Shown in pieces: positions 25,057 through 34,273 of a DNA stretch of 64,000 nt. The first letter of the stretch is position 1; every line of letters starts with the position of its first letter. Under the pieces are notes generated by a model, which saw only the letters and a list, made by a program, of their open reading frames with translations, had not been told where the DNA came from and did no database searches. Made by a program: the position numbers and the translations under genes. This DNA is from Saccharopolyspora hordei (lineage in GTDB: Bacteria > Actinomycetota > Actinomycetes > Mycobacteriales > Pseudonocardiaceae), in NCBI RefSeq assembly GCF_013410345.1, contig NZ_JACCFJ010000001.1, positions 2,703,001-2,767,000 on the forward strand, written 5' to 3'.

Positions 25057-27555
25057 ATGGCGACGTTCTCCGGTCCCGGCCGCGCGCAGTGGCGGGCCGC
25101 CGCAGCCGCGCTGGCCCTGTCGCTGCCGCTGCTGGCGGTGCCACCGGCGGCCGCAGCACCTCCCTGCGACCCGTTCACCGAGCCCACCGTGGACGAGTCG
25201 GTCCCGACGGCGCGCGACGTGCTGGGCGTGGACCTCGGCGAGCGGGAGGTCACCACCGAGGAGTCCGACACCTACCTGCGGGCGCTCGCCGACGCGAGCC
25301 CGAAGGTCGTCGACGACGTGCTCGCCACGTCGGTGGAGGGGCGGCCGCTGCGCTACGCGGTGGTCGGCCAGGAGCGGTGGGTGCGACCGGGGGCGCTGCG
25401 CGAGATCGGCAGGCAGCTCAACCGGCTGCGCGACCCGCGCACCCCGGAACCGGTGGCGCAGCGGATCGTCCGCGAGACGCCCGCCGTGCTGTGGGTGGCG
25501 GGGAACGTGCACGGAGACGAGGAGAGCGGCACGGACGCGGCGCTGCGCGTGCTGTACGAGCTGGCCGCCCGCACCGACTGCACCGCGCGGACCGTCCTCG
25601 ACCACGCCGTCGTCGTGGTGCTGCCGACGCAGAACCCCGACGGGCGCGAGGCCGACACCCGCCGCAACGCCAACGGGTTCGACATGAACCGCGACTGGTT
25701 CGCCCGCACCCAGCCCGAGACCGAGGGCAAGCTCGAGGCACTGCGCGCGTTGCCGCCGCAGGTGTTCGTCGACGCCCACGAGATGGGCAGCCCGGACTAC
25801 TTCTTCCCGCCCAACGCCGACCCGGTCTACCACGACATCGGGGAGACCCCGCTGGACTGGGTGTACGACCTGTACGGCCCGGCGATGCAGCAGGCGTTCG
25901 AGCGCTTCGGCATCCCGTACTTCAACGGCGAGTCCTACGACCTGATGTACGTCGGCTACGGCGACACCGTGCCGCTGACCGGGTTCGGGGCGGCCGGGAT
26001 GACCTTCGAGAAGAACTCGGCGGACCCCCTGCCGGAGCGGGTCGGCGAGCAGTACACCGCGATCTGGGCGACGCTCGTGGCGGCCGGGGCGCAGGACGAG
26101 CGGCTGCTCGCGGCGTGGCGCGGCGAGCACGTGGAGGCGCAGCGGCAGGGCGCGGCCGGAGAGCTGGAGCCGAACCAGCTCTACTGGAACGACGGGGAGA
26201 TCACCAACCCGGTGCCCGACATCCGCGTCAAGCACTACTTCCTGCGCACCGACGACCCGGCGAAGGCCGAGGAGGTGCAGCGCCTGGCGCGGCGGCTGCA
26301 GCGGATGGACGTCGAGGTCTACCGGCTGACCGCGCCCCTGGAGGTCCCGGACTACACCGAGTACGGACGCGCCGAGCGGTCGACGACGCTGCCCGCCGGG
26401 ACGCTGTGGGTCCCGATGGCGCAGGGGCAGAAGCACTGGGTGCAGGCGATGCTCCACGAGGACAGCTACGTGCCGTTCCCGTACTTCTACGACGTGACGG
26501 CCTGGAGCGGACCGCTGCTGGAGAACGTCAGCGGCGGGCGCTCGGGCGCCGACCTGCGGCCGCGCGCGATGCCGCTGCCGGAGCAACCGGAACCGGCCGC
26601 GCGCCCGGTGGCCGACGCACCGCGCACGGCGGTCTGGCAGATCTCCGACGACGGCGCGTCCACCGAGTCGGCGGGCTGGCTGCGCTGGTGGCTGGACGAC
26701 CGGCGGCTGGCGGCCGACGACGTCACCGCCGAGGGGATCGCCGGCGGTGCGCTCGCGGACCACGACGTGCTGGTCGTCCCGAACGGGTCGGACCAGGAGG
26801 CCTTCGACGCGCTCGGCGAGCGGGGCCGGGCAGCGCTGACCGAGTGGGTGCGCGGCGGCGGGACGCTGATCGCGCTGCGGGACGCCTCCCGGCTGGCGGT
26901 GCGGCTCGGCCTCACGTCGGCGACCTACGTCGAGCCGACCTCGGACGTCCCCGGCGCGCTCGTCCGCGTCCAGCTCGACCCGGACAGCCCGCTGGCCGAG
27001 GGCGTGGGCCCGACCGCGTGGGCGATGTACGAGTACGAGGCGGTGTGGACGGCCCCGGCGGAGTCGACGGCCGCGCGCTTCCCCGCTGAGGGCGATCCGG
27101 ACTGGTACGTCTCCGGCTTCGCCTCCGGCGCCGAGCAGCTGCACGGCCGGACCGCGGTCGTGGACGAGGCCTTCGGCGCCGGCCGGGTGGTGCTGTTCGG
27201 CTTCGACCCGAACTACCGCGCCTTCACCAACGGCACGGCGAAGGTGCTGTTCAACGCCATCACCGGGCCCCGGCCGGAAGACGCGCCACAGGCGGTGGCC
27301 GACGTCGCCCGAGCCCACCCCACCGCCGCGACGCCCGGACGGATGGTGCTGTCGGTGCGGCCCGCCGTCGCCGACCAGGTCCAGCGGTGGCTGGCCGAGC
27401 GGGGCGCGACCGCCGACGTGACGCGGAGCCCGGACGTGGTGCGGTTCAGGGTCGACCTCGGCGGGGTGAGCGCCGACGAGCACCCGTGGGCGCGGAAGCT
27501 GGCCGACCAGGTCGCCGGTCTCGGCCGGGACGTGGTGGCGATCAGCCTGCCGTAG
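25057..27555 (+). CDS. Secreted M14-family zinc carboxypeptidase, multidomain
   Basis: This 832-residue protein has a Sec signal peptide (hydrophobic LALSLPLLAVPPAAAA, cleavage near residue 34). Residues 60-360 form the M14 catalytic domain: the zinc ligands His and Glu in GNVHGDEESG, the substrate-binding NPDGRE and MNRDW motifs, and the third His in VDAHEMGS. A long C-terminal part (about 380-832) includes a glutamine-amidotransferase-like ThuA/DJ-1-type fold region (residues 540-680; VVPNGSDQEAF, WVRGGGTLIALRDA). It probably trims extracellular peptides. It is flanked by short intergenic spaces and has no operon partner. Confidence 0.85.
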   Translation: MATFSGPGRAQWRAAAAALALSLPLLAVPPAAAAPPCDPFTEPTVDESVPTARDVLGVDLGEREVTTEESDTYLRALADASPKVVDDVLATSVEGRPLRYAVVGQERWVRPGALREIGRQLNRLRDPRTPEPVAQRIVRETPAVLWVAGNVHGDEESGTDAALRVLYELAARTDCTARTVLDHAVVVVLPTQNPDGREADTRRNANGFDMNRDWFARTQPETEGKLEALRALPPQVFVDAHEMGSPDYFFPPNADPVYHDIGETPLDWVYDLYGPAMQQAFERFGIPYFNGESYDLMYVGYGDTVPLTGFGAAGMTFEKNSADPLPERVGEQYTAIWATLVAAGAQDERLLAAWRGEHVEAQRQGAAGELEPNQLYWNDGEITNPVPDIRVKHYFLRTDDPAKAEEVQRLARRLQRMDVEVYRLTAPLEVPDYTEYGRAERSTTLPAGTLWVPMAQGQKHWVQAMLHEDSYVPFPYFYDVTAWSGPLLENVSGGRSGADLRPRAMPLPEQPEPAARPVADAPRTAVWQISDDGASTESAGWLRWWLDDRRLAADDVTAEGIAGGALADHDVLVVPNGSDQEAFDALGERGRAALTEWVRGGGTLIALRDASRLAVRLGLTSATYVEPTSDVPGALVRVQLDPDSPLAEGVGPTAWAMYEYEAVWTAPAESTAARFPAEGDPDWYVSGFASGAEQLHGRTAVVDEAFGAGRVVLFGFDPNYRAFTNGTAKVLFNAITGPRPEDAPQAVADVARAHPTAATPGRMVLSVRPAVADQVQRWLAERGATADVTRSPDVVRFRVDLGGVSADEHPWARKLADQVAGLGRDVVAISLP

Positions 27556-28044
27556 TCACCCGCGCGGGGTGGCGAGGTCCAGCGTGGTGGCGGAGTCCTC
27601 GCCGACCTCGGCCCACGGCACGTCGACCCCGAGCACGGCGACCGCCGCGGTCTTGAGCTCGGCGGGCTGCCCGGTGAGGAGGTCGACCAGGTCCTCCAGG
27701 CCCGGGTTGTGCCCGACGACCGCGGCGGTCATCACCGCCGGCGGGATCTCGTGGACGACCGCCAGCAGCGCACGGGCGGAGGCGGCGTAGACCCGGTCGT
27801 CGTGCTTGACGTTCGGCTCGGCCGGGACCTCGGGGGCGGCCAGCTGCCAGGTGCGGCGGGTGCGCACGGCGGGGGAGCACAGCACCAGCTCGATCGCCGC
27901 GGCGTGCTCGCGCAGCCAGCGGCCGACCTCGGGTGCGTCGCGGCGTCCCCGTGCGCTCAGCGGGCGGTCGATGTCGTCGACGTCGTCCGGCCGGGCCGCC
28001 TTCGCGTGCCGGACCAGCACCAACTTCCGCCGCGCGTTGACCAT
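27556..28044 (-). CDS. SixA-like histidine phosphatase
   Basis: This 162-residue protein has the RHG motif VLVRHAKA at residues 11-18 (catalytic His in RHAK) and the second catalytic His in VVGHNPGLEDL. It matches the SixA branch, which removes phosphate from phosphohistidine in signal transfer proteins. The ATG at 28044 is preceded by GGAG at proper spacing; a GTG four codons upstream is possible. It is convergent with the peptidase gene, whose stop is adjacent. Confidence 0.87.
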   Translation of the reverse strand: MVNARRKLVLVRHAKAARPDDVDDIDRPLSARGRRDAPEVGRWLREHAAAIELVLCSPAVRTRRTWQLAAPEVPAEPNVKHDDRVYAASARALLAVVHEIPPAVMTAAVVGHNPGLEDLVDLLTGQPAELKTAAVAVLGVDVPWAEVGEDSATTLDLATPRG

Positions 28045-28143
28045 GCCGTGCTCCACCCGCTCGCCGATGCCGCCCCTCCACCGTAGACGGCGTGCCGGGC
28101 CGGTGCCCGATCTCGGCGTGTCCTGTCTGGAGTGGACGGTGCG

Positions 28144-28671
28144 TCAGGTGCGGTGGAGGGTCCGGCGCCAGACGACCTCGCCGTCGTGGCTGTCCGCGGT
28201 CGGTTCCAGGCCGGCGGCCGCGGCGACGGCGGCCGAGGCGTGGTGGTCCGGGTGGATGTGCGCGAGGACGCCGCGCACCGGGACCTGGCGCAACCAGTCG
28301 ACCAGGGCGCGGGCGGCCTCCGTCGCGATGCCGCGCCGCTGCCACGCGGTTCCCACCGTCCAAGCGATCAGCGCGGCGGGGCCCGGGTGTCCGGGCGTGA
28401 TCGTCGCCTGCACCGCACCGACGAGCCGGTCCTCGGCGCGCAGCCGGACCACCCAGTTGCACCAGGAGGTCGCGGGGTCCGGTGGGCCCGCCAGCACCCG
28501 CTCGTAGCGGGCGCGCAGTTCCGGTGCGGTGAGCGGGGCACCACCGATGAACGCGTAGAGCTCGGGGGAGCCGAGCACCTCGGACATCTCGTCGGCGTGC
28601 TCGGTGCGCAGGGGTTCCAGGTCGAGCCGGTCGGTCCGGACCGGCCGCGCCACGACCCGCCCGGTCAGCAC
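28144..28671 (-). CDS. GNAT-family N-acetyltransferase (RimJ/RimL type)
   Basis: This roughly 175-residue protein has the RimJ/RimL-like beginning VRTDRLDLEPLRTEHADEMSEVLGSPELYAFIGG and the acetyl-CoA loop TAWQRRGIATEAARAL. I chose GTG 28671, which overlaps the stop of the upstream GNAT by seven bases; GTG 28653 is an alternative. It forms a two-gene unit with the next acetyltransferase. The acceptor is unknown. Confidence 0.78.
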   Translation of the reverse strand: MLTGRVVARPVRTDRLDLEPLRTEHADEMSEVLGSPELYAFIGGAPLTAPELRARYERVLAGPPDPATSWCNWVVRLRAEDRLVGAVQATITPGHPGPAALIAWTVGTAWQRRGIATEAARALVDWLRQVPVRGVLAHIHPDHHASAAVAAAAGLEPTADSHDGEVVWRRTLHRT

Positions 28672-29147
28672 AGGACCTTCTCGAACCAGTGGTCGGCGTA
28701 CGGCCCGTCGTTGTGGGCCGGGACCTCCCGGTACCCGTGCTCGGCGTAGAGGGCGCGCGCCTCCACGAGGTCGTCCCGGGTGTCCAGGCGGATCGCCCGG
28801 TTTCCCAGCAGGCGCGCGTGCCGCTCGGCCTCGGCCAGCAGCCGGGCGCCCACCCCGCGCCCGCGGACCCGCGGCACGACGTACATCCGCTTGAGCTCCC
28901 CGAGACCCGGCTCCAGCTCGCGGACTCCGACGCACCCCACCGGGGTGGTACCGTCAGCGGCCACCAGGAACACCCCGGTCGGCGGGCGCAACCCGACGTC
29001 GGGGTCCTCGGCCATCGCCGCGTCCACCTCGGCGTCGGTCGCCGGGCGTCCGTAGTACCGGCTCGCCACCTCGCCGGTGTACTCGCGGAGCAGCCGCGCG
29101 GCGGTCGGTCCCGCTACGTCGGTGGGTTCGATGCGCCATTCGCTCAC
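28665..29147 (-). CDS. GNAT-family N-acetyltransferase
   Basis: This 160-residue protein has the acetyl-CoA loop VVPRVRGRGVGARLLAEAERHA (Q/R-x-x-G-x-G/A pattern) and the C-terminal ALYAEHGYREV strand. It starts at GTG 29147 and is the first gene of the two-gene acetyltransferase unit, divergent from the SDR at 29280. The substrate is unknown. Confidence 0.82.
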   Translation of the reverse strand: MSEWRIEPTDVAGPTAARLLREYTGEVASRYYGRPATDAEVDAAMAEDPDVGLRPPTGVFLVAADGTTPVGCVGVRELEPGLGELKRMYVVPRVRGRGVGARLLAEAERHARLLGNRAIRLDTRDDLVEARALYAEHGYREVPAHNDGPYADHWFEKVLC

Positions 29148-29205
29148 GCCCCCATCCTCGCCCGCCTGTCCACCGGATATAGGACGGGCCTACGGATCCG
29201 TTCAC

Positions 29206-29245
29206 GAACCGGACTTTGACCGGTTCCGCGCGACGTGCCTTGAAT
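29206..29245 (+). promoter_or_regulatory. Promoter with overlapping operator upstream of the SDR
   Basis: TTGACC (29216-29221) and TTGAAT (29240-29245) are 18 bases apart. GAACCGG (29206-29212)-N7-CCGGTTC (29220-29226) straddles the -35, which suits a TetR-type repressor. No dedicated regulator is adjacent. Confidence 0.5.
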
Positions 29246-29279
29246 GAGCCGAACCTACCGGTGTGGAGAGGATCAGCGC

Positions 29280-30179
29280 ATGCGTCTGGAAGGCATTTCG
29301 GCGGCGGTCACCGGCGGCGCGTCCGGTCTGGGCTTGGCGACGGCGCGGGAGTTGGTCGCGGCGGGGGCGACGGTCACCATCATCGACCTGCCCACCTCGA
29401 AGGGGGCCGAGGTCGCCGAGGAGCTCGGCGACGCCGCCCGGTTCGCCGCCGCCGACATCACCGACGTGGACCAGTTCGCGGCCGCGCTGGACACCGCCGA
29501 CGAGGCCGGACCGCTGCGCGCGGTGGTGCACTGCGCGGGCCGCGGCGCCCGCATCCGCGTGGTGGAGAAGGACGGCGAACCCGGTGCGCTGGAACCCTTC
29601 GAAGACGTCATCCAGCTGAACCTGATCGGCTCCTACAACGCGCTGCGGCTCGGGGCCGCCCGCATGGCCAAGCACGACACCGTCGACGACGAGCGCGGGG
29701 CGATCGTCATGACCGCCTCGGTGGCTGCGTTCGAGGGCCAGATCGGCCAGATCGCCTACACCGCCTCGAAGGCGGGCATCGTCGGCATGACGCTGTGCGC
29801 GGCGCGCGACCTGGCGAGCAAGGCGATCCGGGTGAACACCATCGCCCCGGGGATCATGGACACCCCGCTGCTGGGCCTGCTCCGCGAGGACGTCCGCAAG
29901 GCCCTGGAGGACTCCGTGCCCAACCCCAAGCGCCTCGGCGACCCCGCCGAGTTCGGGGCGCTGGCCCGCCACCTCATCGAGAACCGCTACCTCAACGGCG
30001 AGACCGTCCGCCTCGACGGCGCCATCCGCATGGCCCCCGCTGACGGAGCCCCGCTCCGGAGACCAGGTGCGGGGCACCACCCGCCGACCCGGTTGGTGGG
30101 AGGTGCCCCGCACGCCGTTCCGCCGTGGGAGCCCGGCGCTCCGGAGAGGCTCAGTCGAAGGAGATGCCGAAGACGTTGA
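29280..30179 (+). CDS. SDR-family 3-hydroxyacyl-CoA dehydrogenase (HSD10-like), with probable 3' frameshift
   Basis: This short-chain dehydrogenase has TGGASGLG, the cofactor strand TIIDLP, HCAGRG, a Ser in MTASVAAFEGQ and YTASK. The layout with the GQIGQ insert and the ending GETVRLDGAIRMAP matches HSD10/type II 3-hydroxyacyl-CoA dehydrogenases. Those normally stop right after this motif. Here the frame runs 45 codons further, through a terminator-like hairpin and 29 bases into the convergent transporter gene. One extra C in the C5 run at 30034-30038 would give MAPR and a stop at 30041-30043. The likely true or ancestral end is therefore 30043. The enzyme probably acts in branched-chain or fatty acyl-CoA oxidation. 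Confidence 0.8.
   Translation: MRLEGISAAVTGGASGLGLATARELVAAGATVTIIDLPTSKGAEVAEELGDAARFAAADITDVDQFAAALDTADEAGPLRAVVHCAGRGARIRVVEKDGEPGALEPFEDVIQLNLIGSYNALRLGAARMAKHDTVDDERGAIVMTASVAAFEGQIGQIAYTASKAGIVGMTLCAARDLASKAIRVNTIAPGIMDTPLLGLLREDVRKALEDSVPNPKRLGDPAEFGALARHLIENRYLNGETVRLDGAIRMAPADGAPLRRPGAGHHPPTRLVGGAPHAVPPWEPGAPERLSRRRCRRR
30067..30113. terminator. Bidirectional hairpin between SDR and Nramp-like genes
   Basis: The perfect 12-base arms GTGCGGGGCACC (30067-30078) and GGTGCCCCGCAC (30102-30113) enclose a 23-base loop with some further pairing. It lies inside the unnatural extension of the SDR frame. Confidence 0.65.
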
Positions 30180-31551
30180 GCAGGCTGTAGACGCCCAGCA
30201 AGCTGATCGCGATGCTGCTGATCACCAGCAGCGTGTTGAAGGCGGTCGAGCCGTGCAGGCGCCGGTCGACCTGGGTGTTGCGCAGGTACCAGGTCGCCAC
30301 CACCACCGCCGGCAGGAAGATGCCGGTCATGATGCCGCCGATCTGCACCATGACCACCGGGGAGTTGATGAACAGGTAGGCCGAACCCCACAGGATCGGC
30401 AGCGCCACGGTGAACCCGCGGACCCACTTCTGCCGGGACCGCGCGTCCGACCAGTCCAGCGCGCCCAGGGTGGCCAGCACGTTGACGTACATCCGGGACC
30501 AGCTGGGGATCGAGGCCCACAACGTCGAGCCGAGCACCGCGATCGCGCCGACGAGGAAGCCGACCGCAGCCCACTCGCCGATCACGTCGGTGTACATCTG
30601 CGACAGGGTGGTGATCATCTCGTTGCCCTCGAGCACCAGGCCCTGCGGGTGGAGCACCGCCGCACCCATCACGAAGAACGCCAGCGTGCTGACGGTGTAG
30701 ATCACCCACGACAGGAAGACGTCCTTGTACATCACGCGGATCCAGCCCTGCGCCCGCCGGTGCCAGTCCTCGCTGCCGTCGTTCGGCCCCACCCAGCGGG
30801 CGTAGCCCTTCTCCACGCACCAGTAGGTGTAGAAGGTGATCTCGTCCGCGCCGACGCCGGTGATGCCGAACATCGCCACCGCGGCGCCGATCGCCCCGGC
30901 CGGGATGCTGAAGGTCAGACCGGACAGCAGGTCGTCGCCGCCGTAGCCGAACGGCGTGAACGGCAGCCCGAGGGCGATCACCACGGTGGCCACGGAGAAG
31001 ACCACCACCAGGACGAACGCGCCCCGCTCGATGAGGCTGTAGCTGTTGGTGTACAGCAGCGCGATGCTGCCCGCGACCACGATGACCGTCCACACCGCCA
31101 GCGAGGTGAAGCCGAGCGGATCACCGCCCACCGGGACCAGCATGCTCAGCGCCACCACCGCGCCGCCGACGACCCCGCCGACCTGCAGCAGCTTGGACAG
31201 CGCCATGAGCATCCACAGCAGGTTGATCCAGCCGACCCGGCCGATCTTCGGCGGGACCTCGTTGAACCCGGTCAGGGCGGGCTTGCCGGTGATGATCGTC
31301 CACCGGGCGAGCTCGGCCTGCACGGCCACCTTGACCGCCGTCGACAGGATCACCATCCACAGCAGCGCGAAGCCGACCTCGGCCCCGAGCGCAGTGGTGG
31401 CGATCAGCTCTCCGGAACCGACGATGGAGGCGCTGACGATCAGCCCCGGCCCCAGGTAGCGCAGGCTGGCCTTCCAGCCCCGAGGTGGTTCCTTGACGCC
31501 GTCCTCGGTGAGGAGGTAGGGGTCGTCGCTGGTCGTTCTGGGTGCACCCAT
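30151..31551 (-). CDS. Nramp-superfamily transporter lacking canonical metal motifs
   Basis: This 466-residue membrane protein has about 11 helices. It resembles Nramp carriers overall (GPGLIVSASIVGSGELIATTALGAEVGFALLW), but where metal-transporting Nramps have DPGN in helix 1 it reads VGSGE, and the Met-Pro-His motif of helix 6 is absent (AMFGITGVGADEI). It therefore belongs to a divergent branch and need not carry Mn/Fe. ATG 31551 has GGAG upstream. Two inverted repeats lie in its promoter. Its 3' end overlaps the extended SDR frame. Confidence 0.78.
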   Translation of the reverse strand: MGAPRTTSDDPYLLTEDGVKEPPRGWKASLRYLGPGLIVSASIVGSGELIATTALGAEVGFALLWMVILSTAVKVAVQAELARWTIITGKPALTGFNEVPPKIGRVGWINLLWMLMALSKLLQVGGVVGGAVVALSMLVPVGGDPLGFTSLAVWTVIVVAGSIALLYTNSYSLIERGAFVLVVVFSVATVVIALGLPFTPFGYGGDDLLSGLTFSIPAGAIGAAVAMFGITGVGADEITFYTYWCVEKGYARWVGPNDGSEDWHRRAQGWIRVMYKDVFLSWVIYTVSTLAFFVMGAAVLHPQGLVLEGNEMITTLSQMYTDVIGEWAAVGFLVGAIAVLGSTLWASIPSWSRMYVNVLATLGALDWSDARSRQKWVRGFTVALPILWGSAYLFINSPVVMVQIGGIMTGIFLPAVVVATWYLRNTQVDRRLHGSTAFNTLLVISSIAISLLGVYSLLNVFGISFD

Positions 31552-31578
31552 CGGGCACTCCTCCGTGCAGCAGGAAGT

Positions 31579-31619
31579 TTCACATCTGTGAAGGCCTTGT
31601 AGTGGGCGTGAAAACTACA
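31579..31619. promoter_or_regulatory. Candidate operators upstream of the Nramp-like gene
   Basis: TTCACA-TC-TGTGAA lies at 31579-31592, and TGTAGT (31598-31603) pairs with ACTACA (31614-31619). Both lie 28-68 bases upstream of the start codon. Confidence 0.4.
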
Positions 31620-31778
31620 GATGCGGACGGGGTGGGTCAACGGGGTGAACGGAGGTTCCGTTCCCGCTCTGCCCCGGCCCCCGTCGCGGCTCGGCCGCGG
31701 GAGCGCCGTCGCCGAGTTCCTCCCGCCCGGGCACGAACTTCGCTGCTTCGCGACCGCGCGGCGGATAAGGTTCCGCAC

Positions 31779-34139
31779 ATGGTGGGTTCATTGCTGGGGA
31801 CCGAGGTCCAACGGGTCGAGGACCCGGAACTGCTCCGAGGCCGGGGCACCTACGTCGGCAACCTCGACGTCAAGGGCGCCCTGCACCTCGGCTTCGTCCG
31901 TTCGCCCGTGGCGCACGCCCGGGTCACCGGGGTCGACGTCGCGGCCGCCGCGGCAGCACCGGGCATCGTCGGTGCGTTCTCCGCGGCCGACCTCGAAGTC
32001 CCGATCCCTCCCCCGTTCGTCGAGCTCAACCCGAAGTGCGCGCGTCCGCCGCTGGCCACCGACCGGGTGCGCTTCGTCGGCGAGCCCGTCGCGGTGGTCG
32101 TGGGGGAGAGCGCCACGGCGGTGGCCGACGCGCTCGAGCTCGTCGACGTCGACTACGAACCGCTGGACGTGGTCGCGGACCCGGAGCAGGCGCTGGCGCC
32201 CGACGCCGAACTGCAGTTCCCGGAGCTGGGGTCGAACATCGCCGGCGGGTTCCGCGACCCGGCCGGTGACGAGGTGCTCGCCGACGCCGAGGTGGTGGTG
32301 CGCGCCCGCATCGAGAACCAGCGCGTCGCGGTGGTGCCGCTGGAGGGCAACGCCATCGCGGTGGAGCCGGGCGGCCCGGACCAGGAGCACGACGTCACGG
32401 TCCACGTGTCGACGCAGATGCCGCACGGCCTGCGCGACGGGCTGGCCAAGGCCTTCGGCTGGGAACCGCACCGGATCCGGGTGATCTCCCCGCACGTCGG
32501 CGGCGGGTTCGGTGGCAAGGCCGGGCTGATCTCCGAGCACGCCGTGGCCGTCGCGGTCGCGCTGCGCCTGGGCCGCCCGGTCCGCTGGGTCGAGACGCGC
32601 TCGGAGAACATGCAGGGCATGCCGCACGGCCGCGCGCAGGTGCAGTACGCGGAACTCGGCCTGCGCCGCGACGGCACGATCACCGGGCTGCGCTGCCGCG
32701 TGATCGGCGACTGCGGTGCCTACGCGGGGTTCGGTGGTTCGCTCGCGCTGAGCTCGACGCGGATGATGTCGCAGGGCGTCTACCGAATCCCCAAGATCAG
32801 CTACGACGGCGTGGCGGTGCTGACCAACACCACGCCGGTCGGCGCGTTCCGCGGCGCCGGGCGACCGGAGGCCGCCGCGATGCTGGAGCGGATGGTGGAC
32901 CTGGCCGCCGCGGAGCTGGGCGTGGACCCGGCGGCGTTGCGGCGCAAGAACTTCCTCGTCCCGGAGTCCTTCCCGCACAAGACGCTGACCGGCGCCACCT
33001 ACGACAGCGGTGACTACGCGCTGCCGTACGAGGAGGCGCTCCGGCTGGCCGACTACGACGCGCTGCGCGCCGAGCAGGCCCGTCGCATCGAAGCCGGGGA
33101 GAAGGTGCTGCTCGGCATCGGCACGAGCGCCTACGTGGAGATCACCGGTGGCGGTGCGGGCGAGTACGCCGAGGTCGAGGTGCACGAGGCGGGCGCCCGG
33201 ATCAAGGTGGGCACCTCCGCGCACGGGCAGGGGCACGCCACCTCGTTCGCCATGATCGTCTCCGACACCCTGGGCATCCCGCTGGAGGACATCGAGTTCG
33301 TCCAGTCCGACACCGCCGAGGTGCCGCGCGGCAGCGGCACCGGCGGGTCGCGCTCGCTGCAGATCGCCGGCAGCGCGGTGCGGGAAGCCGGCGACCTGGT
33401 GCTGCGCAAGGCCAAGGAGCTGGCCGCGGCCCGGCTGGAGGCCTCCGTCGACGACATCGAGCTCACCGACGGCGGGCTCGGCGTGGCCGGCGTGCCCAGC
33501 ACGGTCATCGCGTGGTCGGAACTGGCTCGCGCGGCGAGCGAGGACGGCGACCGGTTGGCGGCGAACATCGACTTCGCGCCCGGCGGTGCGACCTTCCCGT
33601 TCGGCGCGCACGTGTCGGTGGTCGAGGTGGACGTGGAGACCGGTTTCGTCCGGCCGGTGCGGCACATCGCGGTGGACGACTGCGGCCGGATCGTCAACCC
33701 GATGCTGGTGCGCGGCCAGCAGCACGGGGGCGCGGCGCAGGGCATCGCGCAGGCGCTGTGGGAGCAGGTCACCTTCGACGCGGAGGGCAACCCGGAGACC
33801 GGGACGCTCGCCGACTACACCATCCCGTCGGCGGCGGACCTGCCCTCGTTCGAGGTGACCAACACCGTGACCCCGAGCCCGCTGAACCCGTTGGGCGCCA
33901 AGGGGATCGGGGAGTCGGCGACGGTCGGGTCGACCCCCGCGGTGCAGAACGCGGTGATCGACGCGGTCAAGCACCTCGGTGTGCGGCACATCGACATGCC
34001 GGCCACGCCGGAGCGGGTCTGGCGGGCGATCCAGGAGGCCGCCTCGGCGACGTGCTGGCAGGAGCCGTCGGCCGCCTTCGCGGACCTCCCGGTCCGCGGC
34101 GACTCCGCCCCGGAGGACGCCGAAGAAGCGGTCGTCTGA
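31779..34139 (+). CDS. Molybdenum hydroxylase large subunit (CoxL form II / XdhB-like), orphan
   Basis: This 786-residue protein of the xanthine dehydrogenase/CO dehydrogenase large-subunit family has the Moco motif HVGGGFGGKAG near residue 240, PVGAFRGAGRPEA near 355 (the form II variant, not the CSFR-type loop of true CO dehydrogenase), and the catalytic Glu in GAKGIGESATVG near 711. It would hydroxylate an aldehyde or N-heterocycle. The FAD-binding and 2Fe-2S subunits usually encoded next to it are missing on both sides. No good Shine-Dalgarno precedes ATG 31779; TAAGGT ends 7 bases upstream, so the message may be leaderless. Confidence 0.85.
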   Translation: MVGSLLGTEVQRVEDPELLRGRGTYVGNLDVKGALHLGFVRSPVAHARVTGVDVAAAAAAPGIVGAFSAADLEVPIPPPFVELNPKCARPPLATDRVRFVGEPVAVVVGESATAVADALELVDVDYEPLDVVADPEQALAPDAELQFPELGSNIAGGFRDPAGDEVLADAEVVVRARIENQRVAVVPLEGNAIAVEPGGPDQEHDVTVHVSTQMPHGLRDGLAKAFGWEPHRIRVISPHVGGGFGGKAGLISEHAVAVAVALRLGRPVRWVETRSENMQGMPHGRAQVQYAELGLRRDGTITGLRCRVIGDCGAYAGFGGSLALSSTRMMSQGVYRIPKISYDGVAVLTNTTPVGAFRGAGRPEAAAMLERMVDLAAAELGVDPAALRRKNFLVPESFPHKTLTGATYDSGDYALPYEEALRLADYDALRAEQARRIEAGEKVLLGIGTSAYVEITGGGAGEYAEVEVHEAGARIKVGTSAHGQGHATSFAMIVSDTLGIPLEDIEFVQSDTAEVPRGSGTGGSRSLQIAGSAVREAGDLVLRKAKELAAARLEASVDDIELTDGGLGVAGVPSTVIAWSELARAASEDGDRLAANIDFAPGGATFPFGAHVSVVEVDVETGFVRPVRHIAVDDCGRIVNPMLVRGQQHGGAAQGIAQALWEQVTFDAEGNPETGTLADYTIPSAADLPSFEVTNTVTPSPLNPLGAKGIGESATVGSTPAVQNAVIDAVKHLGVRHIDMPATPERVWRAIQEAASATCWQEPSAAFADLPVRGDSAPEDAEEAVV

Positions 34140-34146
34140 CCGCGGC

Positions 34147-34178
34147 GGGGCGTCTCCGGCGGAGTCCGGGGACGCCCC
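34147..34178. terminator. Bidirectional terminator hairpin
   Basis: GGGGCGTCTCCGG and CCGGGGACGCCCC pair along 13 positions (one T-G) around a 6-base loop. It lies between the convergent hydroxylase and CGNR genes. Confidence 0.72.
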
Positions 34179-34273
34179 CCGCTCGGCGGGCGCGTTCCGG
34201 CCCGGCGAGCTCGACTCCCCCTCGCCCGACGGCGGTTCCGCTCGCGCGGGTTCTGCCGGGGAACGTCCTCCCG

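Noticed and set aside
31779-34139. True aerobic CO dehydrogenase large subunit
   Set aside because: The active-site loop reads GAFRGAGR rather than the AYxCSFR type, and the partner subunits are missing.
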